The notes: generated by a model not told the origin, from the letters alone. Shown: positions 1 through 13,047, numbered from the stretch's first letter. The stretch is 64,000 nt of DNA from Solea solea (GCF_958295425.1 NC_081146.1:20345458-20409457); one strand, 5' to 3'. A program made the numbers and translations.

Positions 1-2029
1 GTAAAAAAAAAGAGAAAAAGAAAAAGAATCCTGCCACTCACACTCCTCATACATCCCTGTGGATGTTAACGCTAGTTAAATAATTATTTTGAAAGTTATT
101 GTAACTTTTATTGAGGTTTTAGGTCTTGTTTTTAGTGTAATCAGTGTTGATTTAGACTAATCTATTCTATTCGAATTAAAGAAAAAACATACTTATACTA
201 ATATACTAAAATTAACTCATGAAAACATGATCATATTTTTTGAGCGTTTTAATTCTTTGTTATTTACAAAAAAAATAAAAAATCTGTGCAACAATGTATA
301 TTTTTAATCCAGCCTAAATTTATACTTTTAAAAGTAATTCTGATAGATATAAAGAAAGCTTTGTAGAAAATCTCTTTTCTAAGAAAGATCAAGTAAACGC
401 TTTTTTTGTTATTGTTGTTTTTTTTTTAAAAAAAGGGACCGGGTGTGTAAAGATTATTTCTCACCATACAAATCCTACAGCAGAAGAACAGCCATTTAAT
501 CAATAAATCGATCGACAAATCAGTCACTTATCCGAATGTTAGGTTTGTCTTGATTGAAGACATTATTGAGACAATTTTCTTTGGCTCCACACAGAAACAC
601 ACACAAACAACAGTGTAAAAGAAAGACCGTACATTTGAGCTCTGAGTTCAAATATGTTTCCTAATTCTGATGAACTCATCTGTCTTGGCCTGTGTGAATG
701 ATCACAGCACTCGTTAAGTACACTCAGATCACTGGGTGAGCTGAGTTACTGCAGCCTCCTGGGTGGCAACACAGGGGCCATCACAGCATCCTTTATGTCA
801 GACATGGTCTTTATTTTCACTGGAAATTGTAAAAGGAATGACTGGAGTGAGAAATATGGTTGGGGATGTTCAGTATTTCTGAAGTGCTATGGCAGCCATC
901 ATTTTTCAGGCTTGAGGATGTGTAGTCGGAAAATAATCACTACAATGTTAGTTATAGGAAATTTGATGCTTGTTGAATTCTGGTTATTATGTGGTCACTG
1001 GTTTGTTTTTGTTTTCATAATTCAGTTTTGTGTTGGTTTCTGTTTATACTGTATACTGGGCGCTCAGTGTGTGTGTGTGTGTGATAGTTCCTATACAGAA
1101 ATAAACACATTTAGTTGCTGTGATATTTGTATGTGATTAAAAAGAAAGAAAGAAAACATCTCTAGGTAGATTGGTCTGTTATTAGTAGTTAGTATGCAGG
1201 ACCACTTTTTCTACAACATAATACAGCCGGCCAGAGAGGTCCTAAAAAAAGTGACAATAATCAAGTGTGTTCCCTACTGGAGTGGAGCTTTGACCTGCAG
1301 CCCTCTGGTGGTGTGGCTGCAAGTCATGAATACATGTTCACACTTTTTAACATCACTTCTGTTCTCCATCTTTGCCAAAAGGTCTTCTGGTATCTGACTC
1401 TTTATTTCAGCACGAGCTGGGGAGCATATTTCAAAAGCATCTATCACCATGGTGATGGTGAATGTGAATTGCACTCTGGTCCTTGTTATTCATTGTCATC
1501 TAGAGTAGGTACATTCCCTTCAGCTCCGGAGTGAAACAACAAGCGAGCGTGTCAGATAAATCACTCGCTGCAACAAGGAAAAAAGGCAGCCTTGAAACTG
1601 GGCCCACTCTGCCTGATCAAAACAAATGGGCAAAATTAAAATGATCACTGTGTCATACAGTCAAGACCTGCGCTGCGCTGTGCCAGCCACGTACTTTGGC
1701 AAGAGTTGTAGTCCACACTCGCATGAGCATGAAATGGGTGAACAGTCCAGTGCCTCCTGACCAACTGACTGTTCCTCTGTGAAAATAGAGCAACAGTGTT
1801 TCCTTTGTAAATGGAGTTTTATATTAGAGTTGTAAAATATCCTGCACACTATCAGATCATCCACCATTTTCATATGGAAAGCCAGGTGGTATTGCAAGCC
1901 TGACCTTAGCTGTGATACTTAAAAAGAAACATGTCTCTGTTTTGGTTCTACACAGAAGAGACATTTAAGAGGGAATTCAATGTAGATTTGCTCTCTGCTT
2001 AACACTGATTCAGCTCTGGCTAATTTCAA

Positions 2030-2165
2030 CAGGGACGTGTTGTTTGTCAGCATATAAAGCATTAAGTCACTTTTATTCTTCTTTGGTCGCAGCTCAGCCT
2101 TTGACAAAATGGACCATAATATCTTAATTAGTCCTCTGAAAAACATCTATGCACTGATTCATCTC
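2030..2165 (+). repeat. LINE reverse-transcriptase relic
   Basis: From 2091 the plus strand reads SSAFDKMDHNILISPLKNI without a stop. This resembles the reverse-transcriptase block of vertebrate non-LTR elements, usually of the form LDLSAAFDTVDHNILL...L. The catalytic-domain context is lost within a few codons on either side, so it is a short decayed fragment. The family (L2, Rex1 or CR1 type) cannot be fixed from this length. Confidence 0.55.
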
Positions 2166-3683
2166 ATATGTAACAGGTCCTCGTGCCTGGAAATGTCCCT
2201 CCTCTCATGCTCCTCTCTTTTGCATCCTAATTCATAATTCTTCTTTAGTTGTAGTCTGTATTTTATAGTTTATCACAATATTCATGCACACATTCTTCTC
2301 ATTATGTCTGCCTAATATTCATATAGCGTATATCATTCAAATACAGCTGTCAGATCTCAACTGAATATGATGCAATAGATGTATTAAAAGGTGTAAAGTC
2401 CTTGGTACAGTTGCCCACACACAAAAAAGGACCAATGACGTGATTTCAATTTGATCTTTAAATGTATCTTATTGCAGCATTTGTCAGCAGCTATTTCAAG
2501 ATCTTTGCCAAACGTAAAATAGACTCCCTCAGGTCAGTTTCTGGAGAGCTAAAATACAGGCGCAGGACAAAGAAAGGCAGATGTAGGGAAGAATCACTCT
2601 AGTTGGCAGATAGACAGGCAGACAGGTAAACAGAGAGTCCAAACACAAAAAACACTCAGACAAACACTGGGGAACACAAGCATGAGAAAACTGCAGGGGA
2701 AACAAACAAAGGCATGAGGTATAGGCCTGAGGAAGTGAAGAGCTGACAAATAAAAGACTGGGTGGGGACTATATACACAAGTGATGGGATGAAAGGGTAA
2801 TTGAACGGAGGTAACACACTCACAAGCACAGAGGTGGGACAATTGAAAAAATAAAAAATACAACAGGATCATAATGTTAGAATGATTAAAAGATAATGGC
2901 CGTTGAAAAGGTCCTCTTGCCTGATTGCAATATAGGTAATGATCACTCAGCAGTTTACCAGACTGACATTAACAAGGTTGTGTAAAGCTTGGAAAAACAA
3001 AATGACACCAATGGCATAATGGGGTCAAACAGACCTATTTAGCTCAGTTAAAATACAAACAGCGATTTGAGTTTAGAATACACTTTCACTAAATATTTCC
3101 TTGTGTCACTAATTGGGCTAAAAGCGGAATCCTGGCACTCATATTTAAACGTGTACTGAATGAAATGAAGACCATCAATCGGAGGATTGTGAAAAACAAT
3201 CTAGTGCATAAATGTATGCCCACAAAAGAGGCAATTAATCCTTCAATCCTGGGAAGAGTGTAGAGTGAAGTGACAGGCTATACTGAATCCAGAATGAGAC
3301 ACAAAGATGCAATCTTCAAGATCAAAGTAGAGTAATAGCCCACCAACCCCTAATGCACTGTGTCTCTCAGTGAAGAGAAAAAAATATGCATGTAAATGTG
3401 CTGCAATTCCTGACCCTCATCCCACAAAGAGCATTTTAAAACCATTACATTCTGGGGATTAAAATGGGTTTGTGTTTAATGTCCAACCATTCATTCACTT
3501 CTCGTATCTGTATTCATGCAACAGAGGTCTCAACTGAAACGCAGGTCATTCATTTTTGAATAGGACATTATCACGTACTGCTTTGGTTGTGCTGTGTGTC
3601 GTAACATTAACGTTAAAGTAGAATTCCGGTATTTTTCGACCTGAGCTCTATGTGCCTGCTTTTATTGATTGATTGATTTTAAA

Positions 3684-4093
3684 ATGTTATTGTTGGTTTT
3701 TAAAGCTTTGGCACCATCTTACCTATCGGAACTTATTTCTCTTCATGCTCCATCCCGGGCTCTGAGGTCTGCTTTTAGATGTTGCCAAAATCCCGACTAA
3801 AAACCTGGATGATCTGGCCTTGCCTCCACCATTGAACATTTTAAATCACTTTTAAAGACCTACTTCTTCTCCTTGGCCTTCACTTCAGGCTAAAAAATAG
3901 TCAACCCAGACACTTCTATGTAGTTTTTACCATTTTATGTCACTATTTTACCGTTTTACTTCTATTTTTTATAGATTTTATGTTTTACATCTTTTATATT
4001 GCAGTGCCTTTGAGTCTGTAAAGCACTTTGCTCAACCTTGGTTGTTTATTAAATGTGCTCTAGAAATAAAGTTGACTTGACTTGACTTGACTA
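3684..4093 (+). repeat. 5'-truncated LINE 3' end with TTGAC tail
   Basis: The plus strand encodes LAPSYLSELISLHAPSRALRS, the well-known C-terminal segment of teleost L2/Maui/Rex-like LINE polyproteins. Stops and frame breaks follow shortly. After it comes a 3' UTR-like stretch with GTAAAGCACTTTG and AATGTGCTCTAGAAATAAAG. It ends in the short tandem tail TTGACTTGACTTGACTTGAC at about 4072-4092, typical of the 3' terminus of these elements. This is a dead, 5'-truncated insertion. Confidence 0.85.
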
Positions 4094-4158
4094 TGTTTAT
4101 AAATGTGGGTGTGTATGTGAATGCTACTTACAAAAGTTTCATAATTGATCCTGTAGAT

Positions 4159-4214
4159 CAACTCTCAGGTCTCACGAGACTACGCAAGACCATGCGACCG
4201 AGACCTGAGAGTTG
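4159..4214. repeat. 15-bp perfect inverted repeat (hairpin)
   Basis: CAACTCTCAGGTCTC at 4159-4173 is perfectly complementary to GAGACCTGAGAGTTG at 4200-4214, with a 26-base loop rich in CG. It begins about 65 bases after the LINE tail. It could be the core of a small foldback transposon or a cis element. No long terminal repeats extend beyond the stem. Confidence 0.85.
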
Positions 4215-4648
4215 TTGCATGAAGAAGCTGGTAACGTGAGTGAGAGTCAGAGAGAGGAGTGAGTACTTGTGAAAACAATGTTACTGAAATACTGCAACAA
4301 TTGTGAGTCAGACCTCGTTATTAATACCTAAGGCAGTCTTCGGGTACAGTAATCCAGGGTACTGGATGAGGTTGTTTGTGGTTTGGTTAAAAGCAACATT
4401 ACATATTTTGTATGTGAACTTTATACAGGCAAAAAAAAAAAAAACATCTTGAATGCAAACAGCATACGTTGACAGTTGGATTGGAAAAATCAATTCATTG
4501 CAAGAGACAACATTAGATAAAGAAAAACTGATCTTGTGGCTCTAGTGCTTGACGCTCGAGGGCAATCACATGAGGCGCTTACGCTAGGGACCGGCCCTGC
4601 ATGCTGCATCTGCCTTCTGTTTGAGCGCTTTCTCAATCTATTACTCAA

Positions 4649-4672
4649 ACACACACACACACACACACACAT
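4649..4672. repeat. (CA)n microsatellite
   Basis: Uninterrupted CA dinucleotide run of about 23 bases. Confidence 0.9.
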
Positions 4673-7555
4673 ATCTCAGAGTGAGCTTGAGAAGCGGGGA
4701 AAGTGGCAGGGGATTGGGGAGTTAGGGTGAAGTGAGTCACTGTGAGTCACAGCACTGGAGATTTACTAATGCATTCAGGACTCTTCCTGTTTATGAGGTG
4801 AAGGTAACAGTGGCGAGTGGAAAGGACAGCAGCCTGCTGACACTGACACTTCCCCTTTACCCTGTTTGATGAATGCCACTTCATGAAGGTAAATGAAGAT
4901 TGATAGTCATCTGGGAGGGAAGCATGAAGAGAGGGAGGATAATGTAGAGCCATGTGAGATTACGGACAAGGCAGTGGAGGAGACAGTGGCGGCACACATA
5001 TGATCACAATCAAAAAATGAATGAATAATAAATAAATAAATGAATGAAAACAAATATATCCTTGTTTTTTTTTGGTGTGTTCAGAAGAGTAAATTCTTCC
5101 AAACACAAAAACTGATTTTCACACATAAGGACTGTGGAGGGCAGACAATCCCCCTGTCTGGTCCCCAGCTGACAGATGCAAGAGATTTAAATTGCCATGT
5201 TGAAGGGGGAAAAAACATTCTCAACTGTTTTGTTTTTGTTCAGTTATAATTACAGATGACTTAATGATACAGCGCTTTCCCTTTCCTTATCATACTGTAG
5301 TGTGGCGTAAAAAACAAGATGCTTTCCTCTACATATTCATGACGTGTTTTTCAGATCTAACGGAAACTTTTTAAAACTACAAACATTCTCACACCTCTGC
5401 CAATTCAATTAATGTATATCCACAGTCTGAACTGAATGTGCTTCCTATTTTATAGGGTTTTTCTTAGAGTCATCGCCCACTCATCTACAAATTTTCATAA
5501 AAATCTGTTCAATCAGACAGGCAGATGGTACGAAGAACCAAAACTCCTTGGCAGAGGTAAACATGATAAATATCCCAATGGATATTTGGATATTTATCCA
5601 TGGCATTTTGAAATGGAATTGATTTAATTGATTTAATGTACAGACATCATCATCTGGGGACCATGGAAAGTAGATTTACTGGGTGAGAACAGTACAGCAA
5701 ATGTATTAAGTTAACTTTATTCAGTTTAAAAGTTTAAACTTCAAATTATTCAAGTATGTTATGGCTGAACTGGGAAAGCGAGCAATCAAACACTCAAATA
5801 CAAAAGTTCACAAGGTAGGTTTGGTTACTTTTCGTATTCTAGAGCTTTTTCAATATGCTAAATTGAGGGATTACGTATACCCATTAGTGTAGTCATATAC
5901 ACTTTGCAGTGTAAGGGCACTAAAGTTGCACTTCTACTGCCTAATTGGCATCAGCTGCTTCATAATCACTGTGTGGACATAATGTGCAATCATATTAATG
6001 GAGATTTACAGCACTATCACTGTCACTCTGCTGATACACTCATGCCAACTCGATGTGGCGCTACAGCTATTACACCAAGCTAGCCTTCTGATGTAGTATG
6101 TTTTTATTGATTTTACGAACATTTGTAAACATATGTTTGTGATGAGGCGGTGTGTAGAACATGATGTGAACATTTGCGTCACTTCTATCTACAGTATGAA
6201 TCCAAGGAATGTCTCTTTGTCTGTCTCTCTCTTTTAATCATATAACTGTCCAACGGGTCACTTGACAGGATTCAAACTTGGCAGATGAGTTTCTAAAGGC
6301 ACCAGTATGCACAGTGCAGACTTTGACATTGTTTGGATAATAAATGCAAGATATAATGGTAAAAAAAACAGGTACACATTGAACGGGCACTGCTTCAGCA
6401 TGGTGTGAATGCACCATGCTGGTGCCAGTGTTCAAATTAAGTAGCTTGCCTAGAGAATTGCAACAAGCTTTGCAAAGAAGTCAAGAAGTTCACATTATTT
6501 TTGCTTTAACAGCAGTTGAGAGGAGATGATTTGTAAAATGTGAATGGAGCCCATATTGTCCTTGGATCACAGGACAGTACTGGGGCCAAGAACTAAATAA
6601 TGAAGAAACTGCATTTCACTGACCCTCTTAACCGACTAATGCACACACTCACGCACAGGCGAGAGAGAAGTTGAGGTTCAGCATTTGCTCAAATGCTTCA
6701 AAATGTGGAAGCTTCCAATTAATGAACAACCCACTGAGGCACATCTACAGGAACAGTATCATGTCCAGTGCCGATGCCAATGGGTACTGGCCTCCTGGAA
6801 ATGTTTCTGCAATGGTAGCGTAACAATATTGCATATTATAAGAATTGGTTTGGGCATTCTCACAAATATATGTAGCTTTTCTTTCACTCACAAGATGCAA
6901 TTTTCAATTTTCATTTTCTGCTACAAGCTGTTTTGGTAGTTATAACAGCTACCTACTCCTGATAAGCTAACTGCAACTCTGGAGAATTTCTTCAGTGTTC
7001 TTCATTCAGGAGGAATGGACCCTATAAGATGAATTGTCTACAGAGGTCTCCTCCAATCCAAAACAAATGGACCAGTTTATTAATCCCCTAAAACAGAGAC
7101 TACAACAGTTTTGGAGATAGTGGTAATGTTTTCTCATCCTGTTTCTCAGATAACTTATGATCCACACCTCCAGGAGGTAACTTTATCAGAGGCTGGTGTG
7201 CGAATCCATTATAAAACATAACTGACCTTAAAATAAAGCAGTTTAACAAAAAAATAACAGAACGTAAAAAGTCTGTGTTTTTCTGGCTCTGTATTGGGGA
7301 CAGGGGAGGATCTTGGTGCTATAGCTGCTTGAAGCAAGATGAATTAAGATGGAAATACAACGAAAAAAGACAACCACAATGCTGACACATGAGAAATTCA
7401 AGGTTTCTCAAGGTTTGAATATAGCTGAAAATATGTTGGATCATGTGTGTACACGACACACACATCTATGACATCTTAGGTCTGGTTGTTTTTATATAAA
7501 TCGAAGCAGAAAAGTTCTATAAAAACTTTGTTTATGGAGCAACTGTGGAACACAG

Positions 7556-7785
7556 TGGGTTGTCTTCCAAATCCAGTCCCCCGCTCTTTTAGTCTTCATG
7601 CTGATGTGTCCCTACAAGACACTTCATGTGCCAGAAGCTAGTGAATGGGTAAGAATAATGTTGATGTGTGATAAATTGTGCTGTATGAATGTGTACAATA
7701 TTATGGGTGAATGGCAAAACTGTAGTGTAAAGTGAGTTGGTCATTAAGACTAGAAAAACACTATATAAATACAGACCACAGAAAA
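7556..7785 (+). repeat. tRNA-derived SINE copy, decayed
   Basis: The order of parts matches a common teleost SINE. There is a B-box-like TTCCAAATCCAGTCCCCC, then a CATGCTGATGTGTCC and AAGACACTTCA block, then AGCTAGTGAATGGGTAAG. The tail is GTAGTGTAAAGTGAGTTGGTC followed by ACTAGAAAAACACTATATAA. The same tail occurs in the copy at 36.1-36.4 kb and, inverted, at 56.9 kb. The A-box half is too decayed to define the 5' edge exactly. Confidence 0.75.
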
Positions 7786-10211
7786 TAACTAACAAAATCT
7801 CCTGACACATATAATCTCTTGTTGCTCTTCTTAATACCTTAATATGTTTAAGTGTTGTCTTATGGGAAAGCAGGATTTAACATCAGGATTTAAATGAGGT
7901 AAATACACCATTATACACAGCACTGACAAAACACCTGGGAGGTGAAATAATTTTGTCCATTACAGAGCAGAGGGAGCTGCCATGGGTGAGTGCTAAAACT
8001 CTATCAGAGCCCAGGTACTATACGTAATTCAATCCAACACCTACTTTCTTTCCAAGTCAGTGAAATATGCTAAATGTTCTGGCTGCATGGGGATACAGGC
8101 TGCATATGGTAAAGGGTAATAAAAGGGTAGGATTAGCAATTTAAATACCTTGTCCTGACTGCGTGTGAATGGGCCACCAGGGAGTAATGATCCTAATATC
8201 CCTCCTCTTTTTTGGTGTGAACAAAAACTGTATGGTACACTCACTTTCCCTTTATTACCGACACCCTCTCGAGCCTCCTTTCTTTCTTTCAGTGACACGC
8301 ACGTCATATCCACATAACCACATGTGTAATATGAATGAATAATATAGTCACAGGCAGCGGTAAAATATACTGTATGTGATGCTTCATGCTATTGTCAAGT
8401 ACACAGTCACCTCTGGAAAAGGCCTGTCCACACAAACCCACAGATGTACACACACGCACATACTCACGATCACACGCACCTTCAAAATGAGCTCATCAGT
8501 CAGGAAATGCAATCATACAAAAAAAAATATACAGCCTATCTCCACTGTTTTGTACACACAGCCACAGTCACTCAAATTACCTTCTGTGGCTGATCAGCAG
8601 AGCATGCACAAACAGCAGCCAGCGACCTTGCCAACACTCCCAGTGTCCCAGATGACATTTCCCTGATTGGTCAGGACAATACAGCCACTGGTTATAATCT
8701 GTCCTCCACAGAGTGAGACGAGAGTTTCTCAGAGAAAATAGATCATTTCTTTAAATATCAAAATGTCTTGATAGTTTCCATTTGATTGAAGACTGAGAGT
8801 TAACAGTGGTAACAAATCGGGCAAGATTTAATGATTTGGTAAAGCTGTAAAACATTGAGTCTCAGTTTAGACATTGGACTGTAACACTGTGTAAATAGAT
8901 TCTACTGGCAAATAATTAGTCTCTGGGCAGGAAACCCTCTGGTTTCTGATTCTAAAGCGTCTACGTCAGTCTGCTTTTATTTCATTTTCTCCACTCAATA
9001 AATATGGTCATAATCTTCTCTCAATTATGGTTTCATGTCTATTGTTGTTTATTGGGCTGTAAACAGTGTACAGGGAATGGAGTCTTGGGTCAAATATCTG
9101 CTGTCTACACCAGAAGCCTTGGCTCTAGCCCCCAATTCGTAGCCACATGATATAGCCCCTGGCTTCTTAGTTGGATAACGCTAACTCAACTTGTGAATTT
9201 CCTTTGTAATGATGTTTAATTCTACAACAATCGCACAGCAATAAGGTTATTGATCCAACGTAAGGTCCAAGTTCTGACTGTTTCTTATTTTGACAAGTTG
9301 AACACTTTAAAAGTACATTGCTTTGAAGTAACCAATGCCGTCAGTTTCATCATCATTAGCCTGGCATCCAGTGAGACAACAGTTCTGTTCTTAAGCCATG
9401 TTTGCAGGAGGCCTGAACACTGTGGGAACTATTTCACACACATCTCTGTGCTAAAGAATACAACACAGAATAAGAGCAGTGGTTAGTAAGGTTATCCTGC
9501 TAAGTTATGTGCTCTGCGGGTATTATTATGATTTGTTTTCAACTCTGTGCCTTTGTAGGATTATGACAATCTGCTGCTGAGCCACTGTCTTCTCTGCTCA
9601 TCCCACTATTTTTGTTAGACTGCTCTTCTGCCTGTTGGAGATAGCCCCAGGTTTTTCCTGGCTGAGTGTTTCTGCACATGGGTTACCCTCGGGGATGTGG
9701 TGCAGCATAAACACACCAAACACAGTTCACACAGCTTTTACTTTGCAACAACTGCCTATTTATAGAAATGTTCATGATCTACAGTCATGGTATATGGTGA
9801 TATCATACTTTTGGTTCAGCGTTTCCTCTACAGTACTCTTTTATAATATTGATCATTTAACAAAGCCTCAAAATGCAAGAACTGCATACAATATAATACT
9901 GTATATGACAGGTAGCCCTGGAGTGCACATTTCAAAGAAGACAGCTTCCTCCTGGTGTTACATGCAACAACAACTCTTATTGCAACTCTTGATACTGTAT
10001 CTAACTCTTTGTCGTTTTAAAAACAAAGACTGTGCATTGCGCTGGTCAAACTGCAACACTCCAAGCTTGTGGTTTACCGCTTGGTAAAGAATATCCGTTT
10101 TCACAGTGCATTCACTGAGTAGCTGTTTACTTTGTGAATGCATATGTTGGGTATGTAAGAGGCATTACAGCTTTCAGGACACATGGTACATGACATTTGG
10201 GACATACATAC

Positions 10212-10437
10212 CCATTGGTGTACCAACACCGTAGGCTCTGGAGTCGATAAGGCCTCCGACCTGTGTGAGGTTGCAGTTGCGCTGTACGGCAAACTCGATC
10301 GTGGTGGACTCCATGAGGAACGCGTAGTCTGACGTGAGCACACGGTGAATACCTTCCTCAATGTTCTTCACCATAACCGAGTGCCTCCGGCTGCTCATGA
10401 ACTCCCACATCTTGTCGTACGTGGAGATCTTGGTTTT
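10212..10437 (-). CDS. grik2: grik2 exon W8 (226 bp): ligand-binding lobe S2
   Basis: Last visible coding exon: 75 codons plus the first base of a glycine codon, from [11 protein letters not shown] to YGVGTPM. It encodes the central part of S2. The agonist-binding glutamate (E738 in human GluK2) is present in [11 protein letters not shown], and the conserved cysteine of QRNCNLTQ is kept. The acceptor is CTCACAG before AAAACC, and the donor is ATGG followed by GTATGT. This is the most divergent of the eight exons. It has E for A in [15 protein letters not shown] for SNEEGIQ, AV for VT in EFAVQRN, and SRAYG where kainate and AMPA receptors normally read SKGYG. The next exon should begin SPYRDK and carry M4. 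I did not find it between 1 and 10211, so it probably lies off the left edge. Confidence 0.96.
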
Positions 10438-12002
10438 CTGTGAGGAGACATTGAATGGCACTATGATTAAGAAAAAAAGGAAACCTTAACCTTTTTCTGA
10501 AATATTTGGAAGTTTATGATGAATTTGTTTTGTTTCATAGTAAAAATGCCATTGAAGCAAGACCTGGGTAGTTAGCTGTAGGCAACTGGACTTGCTTAAG
10601 TAAAAACTTAATGCTCTTGCTTGAGTTTTAAAACCAAAGATGACTATGATCTGGATGACAGAGAACTTTCACATTAGACAAGGGTACCTTTCCTCAAAGT
10701 GTGTGTCATAATAAAGTAACTCCATGCAAAACAAAATGTTCAAAGCATTTTCTGAATACAGACTAACCTGTTCCTTAGTGCCATAAATCGAAGAGAAATT
10801 GCTCTGTGAATTCTTTGTCACAAGATCATTTTGAAATAAAAGCAAGGCTTATAGGGGATCAGTATAAACAAAGATAGTAGTGTTTTTCTATCACCATTCC
10901 CATTCCACCGTGCAATCAGTTTAAATATCATAAACCAAAAAGTTTTCAGTTTCACCTTTAAATAAAACACAAACAGAGCACCCACCTAACTGATTAAATA
11001 CCACCAATGAATTCACCTGTAAAATCAACAAACTACTTTTAAAATGTTATCAGTACAATACATCTGCTGCAGAAGCTCCAGCTGCTGTGTATGATTTCTT
11101 TTTTGCCCAAGTCATTGTCAAATGTGAAAATAATTCCGCTTGAAGCAGACAGGCATGCTAAATAGCAGCAGTGGTGTGAATTTGTATGACTGCACGTCTC
11201 TGCTGTTATCACCTACAGTTAGGAGCAGGGCATCGGTGTTGTCAGTACTGGTGTGCTTCACTTTCTACACCTGTAATCACAGAGAAAAATCCAAGAGTAC
11301 ACAAGTCTCCGGGGAAGCAGATTTGGAGGCATTTTTGAAGCCATTTGAAACCTAATTAAGTCACATCTTCAAGGTCCTGCCCGCCATTATTGTGTGTAAT
11401 GACTTTTTGTGGCTGGTCGATATTTTAGATCAACTGGGTGATTTGTGGAGTGCCTATCAGAATCTTTTGGAGTCACCCTTGACAAATCAGGCGATTGAGC
11501 ATGCAAGCCTCAGACTGCTGATAAGGCGAGAGCAGTGGCTGAGAATACATGGTGAGTCAGATAACCACCTATACTCCTGAGTCAGGTGGAGAACCGAGGT
11601 GGGCTTCCCGGAGCATCCACAAAGGGATCCAGCGCTGATTAAAACTGAACTATGTGAAAGAACTTGGGGAAATGCAACAGTTACACACGATGAAAAGTTG
11701 CATCCAGAGACCCAGTATTGCTTTCTGTCCTTTGTGGGGGATGTGAGTTACTCTGATGCATTTTCAATAACTCTGTAGTGTGCAGTTTTCAGTGTTGAAA
11801 CCTGTGGACACGCTGGACATTGTAATGATTTTATATTCATTGGGGGTGTATAAAAAAACATTTTGTTGCAGCAAAAATAAAAGTCAGAATAATATTTCAA
11901 CAAGATGCTTACTGTATCCGATATTACAAAATATCTCCAACCAGACTAGAATACAAATTAAACAAACCAAAGAAGACAATTGTAGAAATGTGGAAGGGAA
12001 TT

Positions 12003-12190
12003 AGGCTTGTAACCGGAGGGTCTATGGTTCAAATTCCAGGACAGCTGACAACTCCTGTTGCTCCCCGGGTGCAGATAAGTGATTCCCAACTGCTCCTGCA
12101 CCTGGTTATTGTGGTGTGTGTATCAAGGATGGGTTAAATGCAGAGGTCAAATTCATTGTCACTAATTGGTGTGTGTGCAAATACATAATA
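12003..12190 (+). repeat. tRNA-derived SINE fragment
   Basis: GGTTCAAATTCC is a good tRNA B box, preceded by AACCGGAGGG. Then come GCTCCCCGGGTGCAGATAAGTG and GGATGGGTTAAATGCAGAGG, a tail widely shared among spiny-rayed fish SINEs, and finally GTGTGTGCAAATA with ATA repeats. The same unit in two pieces is present at 19.14-19.40 kb. Confidence 0.75.
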
Positions 12191-12309
12191 ATAATAATTC
12201 TAAAACTGTGTTGAGGAAACAGGTTTTTTTTTTATAAATCTACATTAGTGTGGTTAGCACACTTAATCTGATTATTTTCTTCATATTAACATAGACAGAA
12301 ATTTAGCAG

Positions 12310-12338
12310 CTTTGGGATGCTGACAGAGCATCCCAAAG
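12310..12338. repeat. 12-bp perfect hairpin
   Basis: CTTTGGGATGCT and AGCATCCCAAAG flank a five-base loop GACAG, giving a compact perfect stem-loop about 120 bases after the SINE fragment. Its function is unknown. Confidence 0.85.
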
Positions 12339-12983
12339 GTTGGCTGTGAAGTGTAAGGCTAATTCATTTGCAGCCACATTAATTGACACTTGGACTAACT
12401 TTGCCATTGGTCAAATGTGTATAGTATAAATAGTATATTAATATATTCAAATGTTTTACAAGAAAAAGTGACAAAGACAATGACGAGTCTGTCAGGCTTT
12501 TTATCAAGAACAAAATTGTGTCTAGTCTAAAGTTGTTACTATTTATTTTTTCTGTCCTCAGTTTCTTCTTTTGTTATATCTTTGTTTCCCAAGCAAAAAA
12601 CAAATCACTGCCACTTGCATTTTTTTTTCCTCATCTGATCCAATATTTTGTTTAATAGTTTGTAAATAATTGTTTCTTCCTGTCATTATTTTGTTCTTCT
12701 GTTGTGTTTTGTATCTTTGTTCCTATTACTGTTTTGTTTCCTTTAGGCCCTACTTGTGTCAGATCTTAGTGATAAGAGGACATTTTTCTGTCATTTTCTA
12801 ACCTCTCTGTGTTGTTCACTGCCTCTGCATTTCCCTGTTGTCTTTCTTTTGTTAGTGGATCGCTGAGAATGAGGGGAAATACGATAGGGCCTGAAAGCAA
12901 GTTGACATAAAAAACACAGTGGTTACACTGGGCAAATTCAATTCTTACTGACTTAGTGACATGCTCCGTCTGTGCATCGATCA

Positions 12984-13047
12984 CCTCATCTCCTCCACCA
13001 CCATCATATCCTTCACCTTCATCATTACCTTCTCCACCACTATCACC
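12984..13047. repeat. Pyrimidine-rich imperfect trinucleotide stretch
   Basis: Runs of CTC, CAC, CAT and TTC units such as CTCCTCCACCACCATCAT, with few guanines. It is low-complexity and explains the long open frames in several phases at this place. Confidence 0.7.

Larger units (their letters stand above)
1..10211 (-). other. Partial grik2 intron downstream of exon W8
   Basis: More than 10 kb with no coding exon that I can recognise on either strand. It contains a LINE reverse-transcriptase relic near 2.1 kb, a LINE 3' end at 3.7-4.1 kb, a 15-bp foldback at 4.2 kb, a CA microsatellite at 4.65 kb and a SINE at 7.6 kb. The first 600 bases are very AT-rich with poly-A and poly-T runs. Longer open frames here, such as 9635-10087 on the plus strand, have no recognisable protein content. 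The intron boundary at 10211 is the GTATGT donor after exon W8. Confidence 0.8.

Noticed and set aside
9635..10087. 150-codon plus-strand open frame next to exon W8
   Set aside because: No recognisable protein features. It is probably chance and lies antisense within the intron.
1..10211. Search for the next grik2 exon (SPYRDK, KEKWWRG, M4 helix)
   Set aside because: No matching sequence was seen on the minus strand, so the exon is taken to be beyond the left edge. This was an eye search, not a computed one.
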